The notes under the pieces were generated by a model. The model made no database searches. It was not told the DNA's origin and saw only the letters and a program-made list of their open reading frames with translations. 64,000 nt of DNA, taken from contig JBEYHY010000001.1 of assembly GCA_040635515.1 (NCBI GenBank), positions 248,001 through 312,000 on the forward strand, written 5' to 3'. Positions 7,717 through 16,400 of the stretch are shown here, one piece after another; position 1 is the stretch's first letter; every line of letters starts with the position of its first letter. The stretch is from Prauserella_A sp040635515 (GTDB taxonomy: Bacteria; Actinomycetota; Actinomycetes; Mycobacteriales; Pseudonocardiaceae). Made by a program: the position numbers and the translations under genes.

Positions 7717-9083
7717 GCGCTGGTGTTCTCCTTTGCGCGCGAGCTGGTTTGGTGGTGCGCGACGGCGTCCGTGCTGTTGAGATCGCGGTCCTTCGTTTCG
7801 GGCAGCCAGCGGTAGAGGATCGGCAGCGCGAGCAGCGAGACGGCGACGAGGTATCCGGCCGGCGCGACGGCGCTACCGGTGGAGGCGGCGAGCCACGCGG
7901 CGATGTAGGGGCCGGGACCGGAGAAGATGACGTTCGCGAAGTTGAACCCGAACGCACTGCCGCTCGCCCGCGAGTTCGAGGGGAACAACTCGACCATGAG
8001 CACGACGGTCGACACGCTCACCAGCGACTGGAACAGCCCGAGCACGACGAGACCGAGCACGATCAGAACGCCCTGGCCGGTCGCCAGCAGAGCGAACACG
8101 GGGAACAACGAGAGGACGAAACCGAGGGTGCCGACGAGGTTGACGCTACGGCGGCCGAAACGATCGATCGCGAACCCGGCGGCGACACAGAATCCGATGT
8201 AGACCGCCAGTGCGACGGCGATCAGCGCGAGTGCGTCGGCACGTTCGAGGCCGACCGAGACCGTCAGCAGGTTCACCGCGTAGGTGCCGAGGTAGTAGTA
8301 GCCGATGCCCTGCACGGCGCCGATCGCGAGCGTCAGCAGGACCGGACGGCGGTCTCGCGCGATCTTGCGCCACAGTGGCGATCGGTCGATCTCCTGCTCC
8401 TGCTTGATGTGCTCGAACACGGGGGTGTCCTCAAGCTTGAGGCGAAGGTAGAGACCGGCCAGCGCAAGCGGGGCGCAGAGGATGAACGGCAGTCGCCAGC
8501 CCCAGGAGTTCAGGTCGTCCTCGGAAAGGCTGGTGGTGAGCCACAGCGCGAGCAGGCTGGCCGACAGCAGCGCGGCGGCCGAGGAAGCCGAGTTGATGCT
8601 GCCGTAACGGCCGCGCTGGTGTCCTGGCGCGCTCTCGACCATGAAGGCGTTGGCGCCGGTGGCCTCGCCGCCCGTCGAGAAGCCCTGTAGGCAGCGCATC
8701 AGCACGAGCAGGATGGGAGCCCAGATGCCGATCTCGGCGTAGGTCGGCAGCAGGCCGATCATCGTCGTGCCGAATCCCATGAGGAGGACGGCGATGGACA
8801 GTGCGACGCGGCGGCCGTACTTGTCGCCGATGGGGCCGAGTACGAACCCGCCGATAGGCCGGAACACGAACCCGACGGCGAAGACGCCGAGAGCCGACAG
8901 CAGACCGACCACGGGTGAGGAGTCGGCGAAGAACTGGGCTCCGATGATGGTCGCGAAGAAGCCGTAGAGGCCCCAGTCGAACCACTCCATGAAGTTGCCG
9001 ATCCCGACCGCGATGGCGACGCGGCGCATGTCCCGCCGGGGCTCAGCGGAGGACGAGCCGGTCGGCTCGCTCGCATTCGGCAT
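7713..9083 (-). CDS. MFS transporter, metabolite:H+ symporter (MHS) type
   Basis: The 456-residue protein has about 12 membrane segments. It has the MHS-type first helix GNFMEWFDWGLYGFFA, the loop 2-3 signature GDKYGRR and a central charged loop. MHS members import dicarboxylates, shikimate, proline/betaine or aromatic acids. The start at ATG 9083 has a perfect AAGGAGG 6 nt upstream, which rejects the longer frame to 9281. It is the first gene of the minus-strand catabolic operon. A candidate GntR operator lies 29 bp upstream of the start. Confidence 0.88.
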   Translation of the reverse strand: MPNASEPTGSSSAEPRRDMRRVAIAVGIGNFMEWFDWGLYGFFATIIGAQFFADSSPVVGLLSALGVFAVGFVFRPIGGFVLGPIGDKYGRRVALSIAVLLMGFGTTMIGLLPTYAEIGIWAPILLVLMRCLQGFSTGGEATGANAFMVESAPGHQRGRYGSINSASSAAALLSASLLALWLTTSLSEDDLNSWGWRLPFILCAPLALAGLYLRLKLEDTPVFEHIKQEQEIDRSPLWRKIARDRRPVLLTLAIGAVQGIGYYYLGTYAVNLLTVSVGLERADALALIAVALAVYIGFCVAAGFAIDRFGRRSVNLVGTLGFVLSLFPVFALLATGQGVLIVLGLVVLGLFQSLVSVSTVVLMVELFPSNSRASGSAFGFNFANVIFSGPGPYIAAWLAASTGSAVAPAGYLVAVSLLALPILYRWLPETKDRDLNSTDAVAHHQTSSRAKENTSA

Positions 9084-9111
9084 GAGAATCCTCCTTGGCT
9101 CTCGTCCCGGC

Positions 9112-9126
9112 GGATCGTATGACGAT
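9112..9126. promoter_or_regulatory. Candidate GntR operator, copy 1
   Basis: GGATCGTATGACGAT contains most of an inverted repeat GATCGT-ATG-ACGATC (9113-9127). The same 15-mer with two G-to-A changes recurs at 9275-9289 beside the divergent TRAP operon. Central TATGAC resembles the GT-n-AC cores bound by FCD-type GntR regulators. Confidence 0.5.
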
Positions 9127-9274
9127 CTGAGAGCGAGCGTCAATCCGGGCATGGCGGTCAAAGTTCGTCGGATCAGTTCTGATTCACGTACTGACCAGTG
9201 GATATACCGTCGAATCAGTGATCTGAATGCCGTGTTTTGCTCGCGTGACCGATCGGGCTTGGTTGCACAATGTC

Positions 9275-9289
9275 GGATCATATGACAAT
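9275..9289. promoter_or_regulatory. Candidate GntR operator, copy 2
   Basis: GGATCATATGACAAT matches the copy at 9112-9126 at 13 of 15 positions and contains the palindrome TCATATGA. It lies 41 bp upstream of the dctP start. Both copies probably bind the regulator encoded at 2677-3375 and co-regulate the two transport systems. Confidence 0.5.
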
Positions 9290-9329
9290 AATTCGGCCGA
9301 CTCGACGGCGAGAAGGAGACCCGACGACG

Positions 9330-10352
9330 ATGTCAGCACCCCAATACCGGCGCCGTGCCGCCCTGCGCCTCGGCGCGAGCGTCCTCGCCTCGGTCGTTCT
9401 CAGCGGCTGCCTCTCGGCCGGTGGCGGCGCCGTGTCCAAGGACGGCAAGGTGATCCTGCGCCTTGCGACGACACAAACCCGTGACGCGCCGGAGAATCTC
9501 GGGCTCTGGAAAATGATCGAGCGCCTTGAGCGGGACGCGCCCTGGATCACGATCGACTACATCGGTGGTCCCGAGACGATCGCCCCGAACGACGCGGCCG
9601 AGAACGTGCAGAGCGGAGCGCTCGACCTGGCGAGCGTGTCGAGCGCGTACTACACGCAGATCCTGCCCGAGGCCGAGGTGTTCGACCTGACGCCCAACGC
9701 CCCCGCTGTCGACCGGGAGTCCGGGGCGCTCGACGTCATCAACAACTGGCACGAGGAGGTCGGCCTGCGCGTACTGGGCGTGACCATCTCCGAAATGGCC
9801 TACATGCTGCACTTCGGCTCGCGCTGGACCGAGCTCGACGTCGCCGAACCCGACCTGACGGGCTGGTTGATGCGCGGCGGTCCCACCCAGCAGCCCATGC
9901 TCGAAGCGCTGGGCGCGGAGGTCGTGAACATGCCGGTCGGCGAGATCTACACGGCGATGGAGCGCGGGACGATCGACGGCTTCGCCGCTGGCAACAGCGG
10001 TATGTACGACCTCGGGATCGCCGAGCCCATCAAGGCCTCGTACATGGCGCCGTACCTGACGATCCGCTACCCGCTGCTCGTCAACCTCCAGACCTGGCAC
10101 TCACTTGACGACCGCACCCGCGAGGCGCTCGACAAGGCCATGACCGAACTGGAGATCTCCCTGCCGGACATCTACCGGCCCGTGGTCGAGAACGAGTACG
10201 AGCGCTGGGCGCAGGACGGCAAGGAGCTGCTCGAACCATCGGCGGCCGACGTCGAGCGGTTCCAGTCACGTGCCCGTGACATCGGGTGGGAGCTGCTGGA
10301 AACGCGCGCTCCCCGCTCGACCGAAGTCCGCGACCTCTATGAGGCGCCATGA
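9330..10352 (+). CDS. TRAP transporter substrate-binding lipoprotein (DctP-like)
   Basis: The 340-residue protein has an N-terminal signal with an RRR cluster and a lipobox LSGC, so it is a membrane-anchored extracellular receptor. The mature part has the TRAP solute-binding fold. The LTGWLMRGGPTQQPMLEALG segment, followed by VGEIYTAMERGTIDG, is the family hallmark around the carboxylate-binding arginine. I chose ATG 9330 because AAGGAG lies 11 nt upstream; earlier in-frame ATGs would include the operator copy. TRAP receptors bind organic acids, so the imported substrate very probably has a carboxylate. The stop overlaps dctQ (ATGA). Confidence 0.88.
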   Translation: MSAPQYRRRAALRLGASVLASVVLSGCLSAGGGAVSKDGKVILRLATTQTRDAPENLGLWKMIERLERDAPWITIDYIGGPETIAPNDAAENVQSGALDLASVSSAYYTQILPEAEVFDLTPNAPAVDRESGALDVINNWHEEVGLRVLGVTISEMAYMLHFGSRWTELDVAEPDLTGWLMRGGPTQQPMLEALGAEVVNMPVGEIYTAMERGTIDGFAAGNSGMYDLGIAEPIKASYMAPYLTIRYPLLVNLQTWHSLDDRTREALDKAMTELEISLPDIYRPVVENEYERWAQDGKELLEPSAADVERFQSRARDIGWELLETRAPRSTEVRDLYEAP

Positions 10353-10903
10353 ACTCCGCCAGGGACGGGCAGGGCAAGGCCGACCGGGTACTGCGTGCCG
10401 TGACCACCGCGAGTGCCGTGCTCGCCGGCGCCGGTCTGGTGTACATGGCGCTGGCGACGATCGCGGGGGTCGTGCTGCGGTACGTGTTCAGGGCACCGAA
10501 CAGGTTCCTGTTCGAGTCGACCGAGTTCGCGCTGCCGCTCACGGTCTTCTTCGCGCTCGGCATGGTCGCGTTGTACGACCGCAACGTGCGGGTCGATCTG
10601 ATCCCGCGCCGTTTCGTGCGCACCAACCACAAACTCGACGTCGCTTCGCGGTTCGTCACCGCGGCGATCGCGGGGACGTTCGGCTGGTTCGCCGTCCAGA
10701 TATTCGTGCGGGACCTCGACACGGGGATCCGCATGGGTTCGACGTTCGGGCTTCCGAGATGGATTCTGACGCTCGGCCTCACGGTCGGCCTCGTCCTGTT
10801 CGCGGCCAACGAACTTCGTACCGGGCTCGAACGACTGCACGCCGGCGTCCCCGCCGGTGACGAGCGCGACGCCGGTGCGAGCGCCGAGGAGGGGCAAGCA
10901 TGA
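10349..10903 (+). CDS. TRAP transporter small permease (DctQ-like)
   Basis: The 184-residue protein has four predicted membrane helices. Its composition and position, between the receptor and the large permease, are those of DctQ. It contains a typical FRAPNRFLFESTEFALPL segment after helix 1. DctQ and DctM form the sodium-dependent secondary transporter that accepts the substrate from DctP. The gene overlaps both neighbours by 4 nt. Confidence 0.85.
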   Translation: MNSARDGQGKADRVLRAVTTASAVLAGAGLVYMALATIAGVVLRYVFRAPNRFLFESTEFALPLTVFFALGMVALYDRNVRVDLIPRRFVRTNHKLDVASRFVTAAIAGTFGWFAVQIFVRDLDTGIRMGSTFGLPRWILTLGLTVGLVLFAANELRTGLERLHAGVPAGDERDAGASAEEGQA

Positions 10904-12327
10904 TCGACCTCAGTCCGACCACGTGGCTCGCGATCTTCGTGGCGGGCCTGGGAATCCTGGTCCTCCTGCGCATTCCGGTGGCCGTCGCGTTGCTCGTGGT
11001 GTCGTCCGTCGGCGCCGTCCTGCTCTACGGGTTTTCCCCTGGCATCGAGATGACCGTCGTGTCGATGGTCTCGGGACTGGCGACCTTCACCCTGACGGCC
11101 ATCCCGATGTTCATTCTCATGGGCGAGCTCCTGTTCCGCTCGGGCGTTGCCTTCTCCGCGATCGGCGCGGCCGAGCGCGGGCTCGCGCGATTGCCCGGCA
11201 GGCTCGCGTTCCTTTCCGTCGGTATGGGCGCCGTGCTCGGGGTGCTCTCCGGCTCGGTGATGGCCTCGACCGCGATGCTCGCGGGCACGCTCGTACCCGA
11301 GATGGAACGCCGGGGATACTCGCGCCGCCTCGCGGTCGGCTCGGTGCTCGGCTCCGGCGGGCTCGCGATGGTGCTCCCGCCCAGCACGGTCGTCATCGTG
11401 TGGGGAGCCACGGCAGGCGTCCCGGTCGGGCCGCTGCTGATCGCGGGCATCGTTCCCGGCATCCTCATGGCACTGGGTTACGCGTTCGTGGTGGGGGCGT
11501 GGTCGGCCTTCTTCGGTGGGGCCGAACGACCTGCCGTGGTCGGCAAACGCCCGGCCCGCGCGGTCGAGGAGCGAAAGGCACCCGCCGATTCGGGAGCCCG
11601 TGCGGCTGGCACCTCCACGGCAACCCAGGCTCCGGCCGCGATTCCGAAGGGCCCGGCGGGCGCATCGGGCGGCGAGCGCGGTTCGCTGCTCAACCTGGTC
11701 GCGCTGGTCGGGATGATCGCGGGCGTGCTCGCGCTCATCCTGTTCGGGGTCGCGACGCCGACCGAGGCCGCGGCCGTCGCGGTCGGTCTGACCGCCGTGA
11801 TTCTCGTCGTTCAGCGCCGGTTGACCCGCGAGGTCGTTGTCGCGGCACTCAAGCACACCCTGCTCGCGACGGGGATGGTGTTCCTCATCATCGGCGCCGC
11901 CACGATCTACGGCAGGGTGATGGCGGGAAGCGGCACCGTGACGGCCTTTGTGGACGGCGTCACCGGCATCACGGGCAATCCGACGGTGCTGCTGGTCATC
12001 ATGCTCGCGATCGTGGTCATCCTCGGGCTGTTCCTTGAGTCGATCGCGATCGTGCTGCTGACGATCCCGCTGTTCATGCCGATCGTGCACATCGCAGGAT
12101 TCGATCCGATCTGGTTCGGCATCCTGATGATCATCGCGATCCAGATCGGGACCGTGACACCGCCGTTCGGGATGTCGTTGTTCGTCATGCGCCAGTACGC
12201 GCCGAAGTCGATGCCGATGTCGGAGATCTACAAGGCGGCGATTCCGTTCGTCCTTTCCGACCTCGCCGTCGTCGTGTTGCTGGCATTCGCCCCCGCCATC
12301 GTGACCTCACTCCCGTCACTCGTGTGA
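10900..12327 (+). CDS. TRAP transporter large permease (DctM-like)
   Basis: The 475-residue protein has about 12 membrane helices. Conserved features include PMFILMGELLFRSG, the GSVMASTAMLAG helix and LPPSTVVIVWGATAG. It is some 40-50 residues longer than usual because of a hydrophilic Ala/Pro/Lys-rich insert at about 206-261 between the two halves. The insert has no counterpart in classical DctM and may be a flexible cytoplasmic linker. It starts in an ATGA overlap with dctQ. TRAP systems are uncommon in actinobacteria. Confidence 0.87.
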   Translation: MIDLSPTTWLAIFVAGLGILVLLRIPVAVALLVVSSVGAVLLYGFSPGIEMTVVSMVSGLATFTLTAIPMFILMGELLFRSGVAFSAIGAAERGLARLPGRLAFLSVGMGAVLGVLSGSVMASTAMLAGTLVPEMERRGYSRRLAVGSVLGSGGLAMVLPPSTVVIVWGATAGVPVGPLLIAGIVPGILMALGYAFVVGAWSAFFGGAERPAVVGKRPARAVEERKAPADSGARAAGTSTATQAPAAIPKGPAGASGGERGSLLNLVALVGMIAGVLALILFGVATPTEAAAVAVGLTAVILVVQRRLTREVVVAALKHTLLATGMVFLIIGAATIYGRVMAGSGTVTAFVDGVTGITGNPTVLLVIMLAIVVILGLFLESIAIVLLTIPLFMPIVHIAGFDPIWFGILMIIAIQIGTVTPPFGMSLFVMRQYAPKSMPMSEIYKAAIPFVLSDLAVVVLLAFAPAIVTSLPSLV

Positions 12328-12374
12328 GCCACGGACCACGCACCGCCCGAACTACCGCTGTGGAGAGTCGAAGT

Positions 12375-13469
12375 ATGAGCGTCGAAACAGGCAAGCTGGC
12401 CTACATGACCGAGCCCGGCAAGCTCGAACTGCGGGAGTTTCCCGTTCCCGAGCCGGGGCCCGGCGCATTGGTGATGCGCACGACCCGGGCGAACGTCTGC
12501 GGCTCCGAACTGCACATCTGGAACGGCAAGCATCCCGTGAAGCGCTCCGGCGGGATCGGCCACGAGATGACCGGAGTGGTCGCGGCGCTCGGCGAAGGCA
12601 CGGATCGCGACAACGCGGGCGCCCCGCTCGCGGTCGGCGACCGGATCGCCGTCGTCTACTTCCAGGCGTGCGAGCGCTGCTTTCACTGTGTGCGCGGCGA
12701 ATGGAACCTGTGCGACAACGCCTACGAGCACTACGCCAAGCAACCGACCGAATGGCCCCACTTCCACACCTCGTTCGCCACGCACTACTACGCGACGGCA
12801 CGGCAGCACGTCTACCGCGTGCCCGACCACGTGCCCGACTCCGTCGCGGCGGCGGCGAATTGTGCCTTGAGCCAGGTCATGTACGGCATCGATCAGGCAG
12901 GCTTCGGCCCAGGCCAGACGATTCTCATCCAGGGCGCGGGCGGGCTCGGTCTCTACGCCACCGCGGTCGCGGCGACGCGTGGCATCCGCACCATCGTCGT
13001 CGACGGCGTACCCGCGCGCCTTGAGCAGGCCCGCCGGTTCGGGGCGGACCACACGCTCGACATCAGCGCGATGCCGGATGCCGACGAGCGGCGCGCCTGG
13101 GTCCACGGCCTCACCGAACAGCACGGACCTGACGGCATGATCGAGGTGACGGGCGTGCCGGCCGCGTTCGCCGAGGGACTGTCCCTGATCAGGCGCGGCG
13201 GCACCTACCTCGTCATGGGCAACCTGTCGCCGGGCTCCGTCGTCGACTACGACCCCGGCCTCGCCACCCGCCGTGCCCTGCACGTCCTGCACGTCGACCG
13301 GTACGCGCCGTTCTATCTCAAGCGGGCGCTCGACTTTCTCGCCGAGGAGGGCGGCAAGTTCCCGTTCGACGGGCTCGTCGACGCGGAGTTCCCGCTCGAA
13401 CGCATCGTCGATGCCCTCGACGCGTCGGCGCGGCGCGAGGTCACGCGCGCCTCGATCGTCGTGTCGTAG
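12375..13469 (+). CDS. Zinc-dependent alcohol dehydrogenase (MDR superfamily)
   Basis: The 364-residue enzyme has the catalytic zinc ligands Cys in NVCGSE and GHE, and a structural-zinc loop with cysteines (CERCFHCVRGEWNLC). The Rossmann motif is QGAGGLGLYA. I chose ATG 12375 preceded by GGAGAG; a GTG at 12324 overlapping dctM is possible. It is the last gene of the plus-strand TRAP operon and probably oxidises the imported compound or an early product, feeding the divergent operon's dehydrogenases. Confidence 0.86.
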   Translation: MSVETGKLAYMTEPGKLELREFPVPEPGPGALVMRTTRANVCGSELHIWNGKHPVKRSGGIGHEMTGVVAALGEGTDRDNAGAPLAVGDRIAVVYFQACERCFHCVRGEWNLCDNAYEHYAKQPTEWPHFHTSFATHYYATARQHVYRVPDHVPDSVAAAANCALSQVMYGIDQAGFGPGQTILIQGAGGLGLYATAVAATRGIRTIVVDGVPARLEQARRFGADHTLDISAMPDADERRAWVHGLTEQHGPDGMIEVTGVPAAFAEGLSLIRRGGTYLVMGNLSPGSVVDYDPGLATRRALHVLHVDRYAPFYLKRALDFLAEEGGKFPFDGLVDAEFPLERIVDALDASARREVTRASIVVS

Positions 13470-13753
13470 GACCGGGGCGCCGTCATCGGCTCGATGCGGG
13501 GCGCTGGTTCCCGGCAGCCGGTGACGCGTTCACGGCTGTACCTGCGCGGGCGGTGATCGGGTATCGGGTCCTGCCCGGCGTCCTCGTTCGGCACTGCCCG
13601 AGAATCTCGCGGTTTCTGGTCGGTGCGATAGCCGGGGAACCGGCGCGAACGGACATCCGGCACCGCCTGGCGGTGGCCTATCGGGTGATATCGGGCCGAA
13701 TCCCGCGCGAACGGAGTTCTCGCTCCGCTTCAGCCTTGTCATGCCGCTGACCA

Positions 13754-14416
13754 GTGGTGAAGCTGAAGAGCGTGTACTGGAACCTGATCATGTTCGCCGC
13801 GATGGGCGCGGTCGCCGGCTGGGGTTGCGCGCTGCTGCTCCGCCGGCCGCCTCGCCCCGCGACGGTGCCCACGCCGTGGTGTGCCGCCGGCGTCGCGGCA
13901 TTGTGGTCGGGCGTGGCCTGGCGATGGGCGGTGAGTGGCCTGCCCGGATGGTGGCTGCCCGTGCCACTCGCCGTGACCGCGCTGGCCGTCCCGCTGGCCT
14001 TGGCCGACCTCGGGCATCGCCGCCTTCCCGACGTACTGACGCTTCCCGCGTATCCGCTTCTGGGTGCGGCGTTGTGCGTGGCGGCGGTGACCGGTCCCGG
14101 GGAAGGGCTGGGGGCCCGTGCGGTGGCGGGCGGCGCGGTGTTCGCCGCTGCCCACTTTCTGGTGCATGCCGTCGCGCCGCACGCGCTCGGAGCGGGTGAC
14201 GTGAAGTTGTCGGGCAGCCTCGGTGGCGTGCTCGGGGCGACGGGATGGCCGGCGCTTGTCGTTGCCGCCTTCGCGGCCGCGGTGGTGACGCTCGTACTGG
14301 CCTGTTCGGCGGTACTCCTTCGTGCCTGCCGGTGGCGGGGAGGAGTACCGCACGGACCGGGAATGCTCGCCGCGACGTGCCTGATCGCGGTGTTCCCAGG
14401 AGCGGGGTGGTGGTGA
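13754..14416 (+). CDS. Prepilin peptidase (A24 family aspartic protease)
   Basis: The 220-residue polytopic membrane protein carries the two catalytic aspartates of type IV prepilin peptidases, in ADLGHRRLPD and in GAGDVKL. It lacks the cytoplasmic N-methyltransferase domain of PilD, as do most actinobacterial members. Such a gene directly before aroC is common in actinobacteria. It presumably processes type IVb/Tad-like pilins encoded elsewhere. Starts at GTG 13754 or 13757 are both possible. No aroE, mltG or ruvX-like gene precedes it here, unlike the usual order. Confidence 0.85.
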   Translation: MVKLKSVYWNLIMFAAMGAVAGWGCALLLRRPPRPATVPTPWCAAGVAALWSGVAWRWAVSGLPGWWLPVPLAVTALAVPLALADLGHRRLPDVLTLPAYPLLGAALCVAAVTGPGEGLGARAVAGGAVFAAAHFLVHAVAPHALGAGDVKLSGSLGGVLGATGWPALVVAAFAAAVVTLVLACSAVLLRACRWRGGVPHGPGMLAATCLIAVFPGAGWW

Positions 14417-14464
14417 GTATGGGCAACTGATGGCCCGATCCGGCCTCGTGACAGGATTGGCGGT

Positions 14465-15658
14465 GTGTTGCGCTGGATAACCGCTGGTGAATCGCATGGT
14501 CCCGCTTTGGCGGCCATTCTCGAAGGCATGGTCGCGGGCGTCGAGATCACGACGGCCGACCTCGATGAGCAGCTCGCTCGCAGGCGGCTCGGCTTCGGCC
14601 GGAGCCCTCGGATGGGTTTCGAGAAAGACCGGATCGACATCATCGGCGGCGTGCGGCACGGGCTGACGCAAGGTGGCCCGTTCGCGGTGCAGATCGAGAA
14701 CGCCGAGTGGCCCAAATGGGAAAAGGTCATGGCGGCGGATCCGGTGGATCCCGCCGAACTCGAGGGGCTGGCACGCAATGAGCCGCTCACCCGCCCCCGC
14801 CCCGGCCACGCGGACCTTCCCGGGATGCAGAAGTACGGCTTCGACGAGGCCCGGCCGGTGCTGGAGCGGGCGAGTGCACGCGAGACCGCTTCCCGGACGG
14901 CACTCGGCACGGTGGCCCGCCTGTTCCTGCGGCAGCTGCTCGGCGCCGAGATCGTCAGCCACGTCGTGTCGATCGGCGGTGCCGAGGCCCCCGAAGGACC
15001 GCTGCCGGGGCCTCGGGATCTGGCGGCCATCGACGAGAGTCCGGTGCGCGCCTTCGGAGCCGAGGCGACGGAGGCGATGGTTGCCGAGGTCGACGCGGTC
15101 CGGAAGGCAGGTGACACGGTCGGTGGCGTCATCGAGGTCATCGTCTATGGGCTGCCCCCCGGCCTCGGTTCGCATGTGAGTGGCGAACGGCGATTGGACG
15201 CCAGGCTCGCCGGGGCTCTCATGGGGGTACAGGCGATGAAGGGCGTCGAGGTCGGAGACGGGTTCACGACCGCCCGCCGGTGGGGGAGCCAGGCGCACGA
15301 CGAGATCGACAGGGGCAGCGGCCCCGTGGGCGTCACCCGGCGGTCCAACAGGGCGGGTGGTCTTGAAGGCGGCATCACCAACGGCGAGCCGTTGCGGGTC
15401 AGGGTCGCGATGAAGCCGATCTCGACCGTGCCGCGCGCTCTGTCCACAGTGGATGTCGAAACGGGTGAGCCTGCCGTCGCCATCCACCAGCGTTCGGACG
15501 TGTGCGCCGTGCCGAGGGCCGGTGTCGTCCTGGAGTCGATGGTGGCACTGGTGGTCGCCGATGCCGCGCTGGAGAAGTTCGGTGGTGACTCGCTGGCCGA
15601 GTCGAAGCGCAATGCCGAGGGATATCTCGCGGGCCTCGAAGCCTGGTGGAAGAAGTAG
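14465..15658 (+). CDS. aroC: Chorismate synthase
   Basis: The 397-residue protein has the chorismate synthase signatures: ITAGESHGPAL at the N-terminus, RPRPGHADLPGMQKYG, and the ERASARETASR segment. It converts 5-enolpyruvylshikimate-3-phosphate to chorismate using reduced FMN. The GTG start at 14465 gives the expected N-terminus. It leads an aroC-aroK-aroB-aroQ run. A gap of 179 nt separates it from aroK, so aroK probably also has its own promoter. Confidence 0.97.
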   Translation: MLRWITAGESHGPALAAILEGMVAGVEITTADLDEQLARRRLGFGRSPRMGFEKDRIDIIGGVRHGLTQGGPFAVQIENAEWPKWEKVMAADPVDPAELEGLARNEPLTRPRPGHADLPGMQKYGFDEARPVLERASARETASRTALGTVARLFLRQLLGAEIVSHVVSIGGAEAPEGPLPGPRDLAAIDESPVRAFGAEATEAMVAEVDAVRKAGDTVGGVIEVIVYGLPPGLGSHVSGERRLDARLAGALMGVQAMKGVEVGDGFTTARRWGSQAHDEIDRGSGPVGVTRRSNRAGGLEGGITNGEPLRVRVAMKPISTVPRALSTVDVETGEPAVAIHQRSDVCAVPRAGVVLESMVALVVADAALEKFGGDSLAESKRNAEGYLAGLEAWWKK

Positions 15659-15837
15659 CCGCGGTTCCAGGCTTGAATCGCGGCGGGGCGGCCGAGGCCG
15701 GAATGACCCCGGGACCGGCCGGGCGATCGCCCGGATTCGTGAGCGGGGACGGCGGCTCGGTGACCGCCGGTGGGTGATCGGATGGCGAGAGTGAGGCGGG
15801 CGATGGTGCCGTACCGGCAAGGGCTACCGTGACCTGC

Positions 15838-16398
15838 ATGGGTACTCGCGGTCTTGTCGTCATCGTCGGACCCCCCGGCTCGGGGAAGAGCACGGTGGGG
15901 GCGTTGCTGGCGCGTCGGCTCGGGGTCGCCTACATCGATGCGGACGACGAGATCGAGGCGGCGGCCGGCTGCGCCATCGGCGAGATCTTCACCACCCACG
16001 GCGAGGCGCACTTCCGCGCGAGGGAAGAGGAGACCATCGCGGCTGGGCTGGAGGCTCACAGCGGTGTCTACGCACTCGGCGGCGGAGCCGTTCTGTCGGA
16101 CGCCACTCGCAAGCTGCTGAGCGAGCACACCGTGGTGTTCCTCCATGTCGGCATGGCGGAGGGGGTCCGGCGGACCGGCATGTCCACCGCGCGCCCGCTG
16201 CTGGCGGGCGTCAATCCGCGAGCCACCTACAAAGCGCTGCTGGAGGCGAGGCTGCCGGTCTACCGCGAGGTCGCGACGATCGAGGTCGAGACCGACGGCA
16301 GGACTGCCGCCGAGGTGGTCGACGCGATCGCCGAACATCTCGCCGGGAACGTGGAAGAATCGTCGCCTGAACGGCCAGAAGAGTCCTTTGTGGAGTGA
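15838..16398 (+). CDS. aroK: Shikimate kinase
   Basis: The 186-residue P-loop kinase has Walker A GPPGSGKST, the shikimate-binding DADDEIE and the GGGAVL motif, with the RxxxY-type C-terminal LPVYREVA. It phosphorylates shikimate at O3. I favour ATG 15838 because a -10-like TACCGT ends 7 nt upstream, giving a leaderless mRNA. A GTG at 15829 after AAGGG is the alternative. The 3' end overlaps or abuts the next gene. Confidence 0.94.
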   Translation: MGTRGLVVIVGPPGSGKSTVGALLARRLGVAYIDADDEIEAAAGCAIGEIFTTHGEAHFRAREEETIAAGLEAHSGVYALGGGAVLSDATRKLLSEHTVVFLHVGMAEGVRRTGMSTARPLLAGVNPRATYKALLEARLPVYREVATIEVETDGRTAAEVVDAIAEHLAGNVEESSPERPEESFVE

Positions 16399-16400
16399 AG

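Noticed and set aside
10081..12090. A 669-codon minus-strand open frame opposite dctQ and dctM
   Set aside because: Its composition (His/Asp/Arg-rich) is that of an antisense shadow, while the plus strand encodes clear TRAP permease helices.
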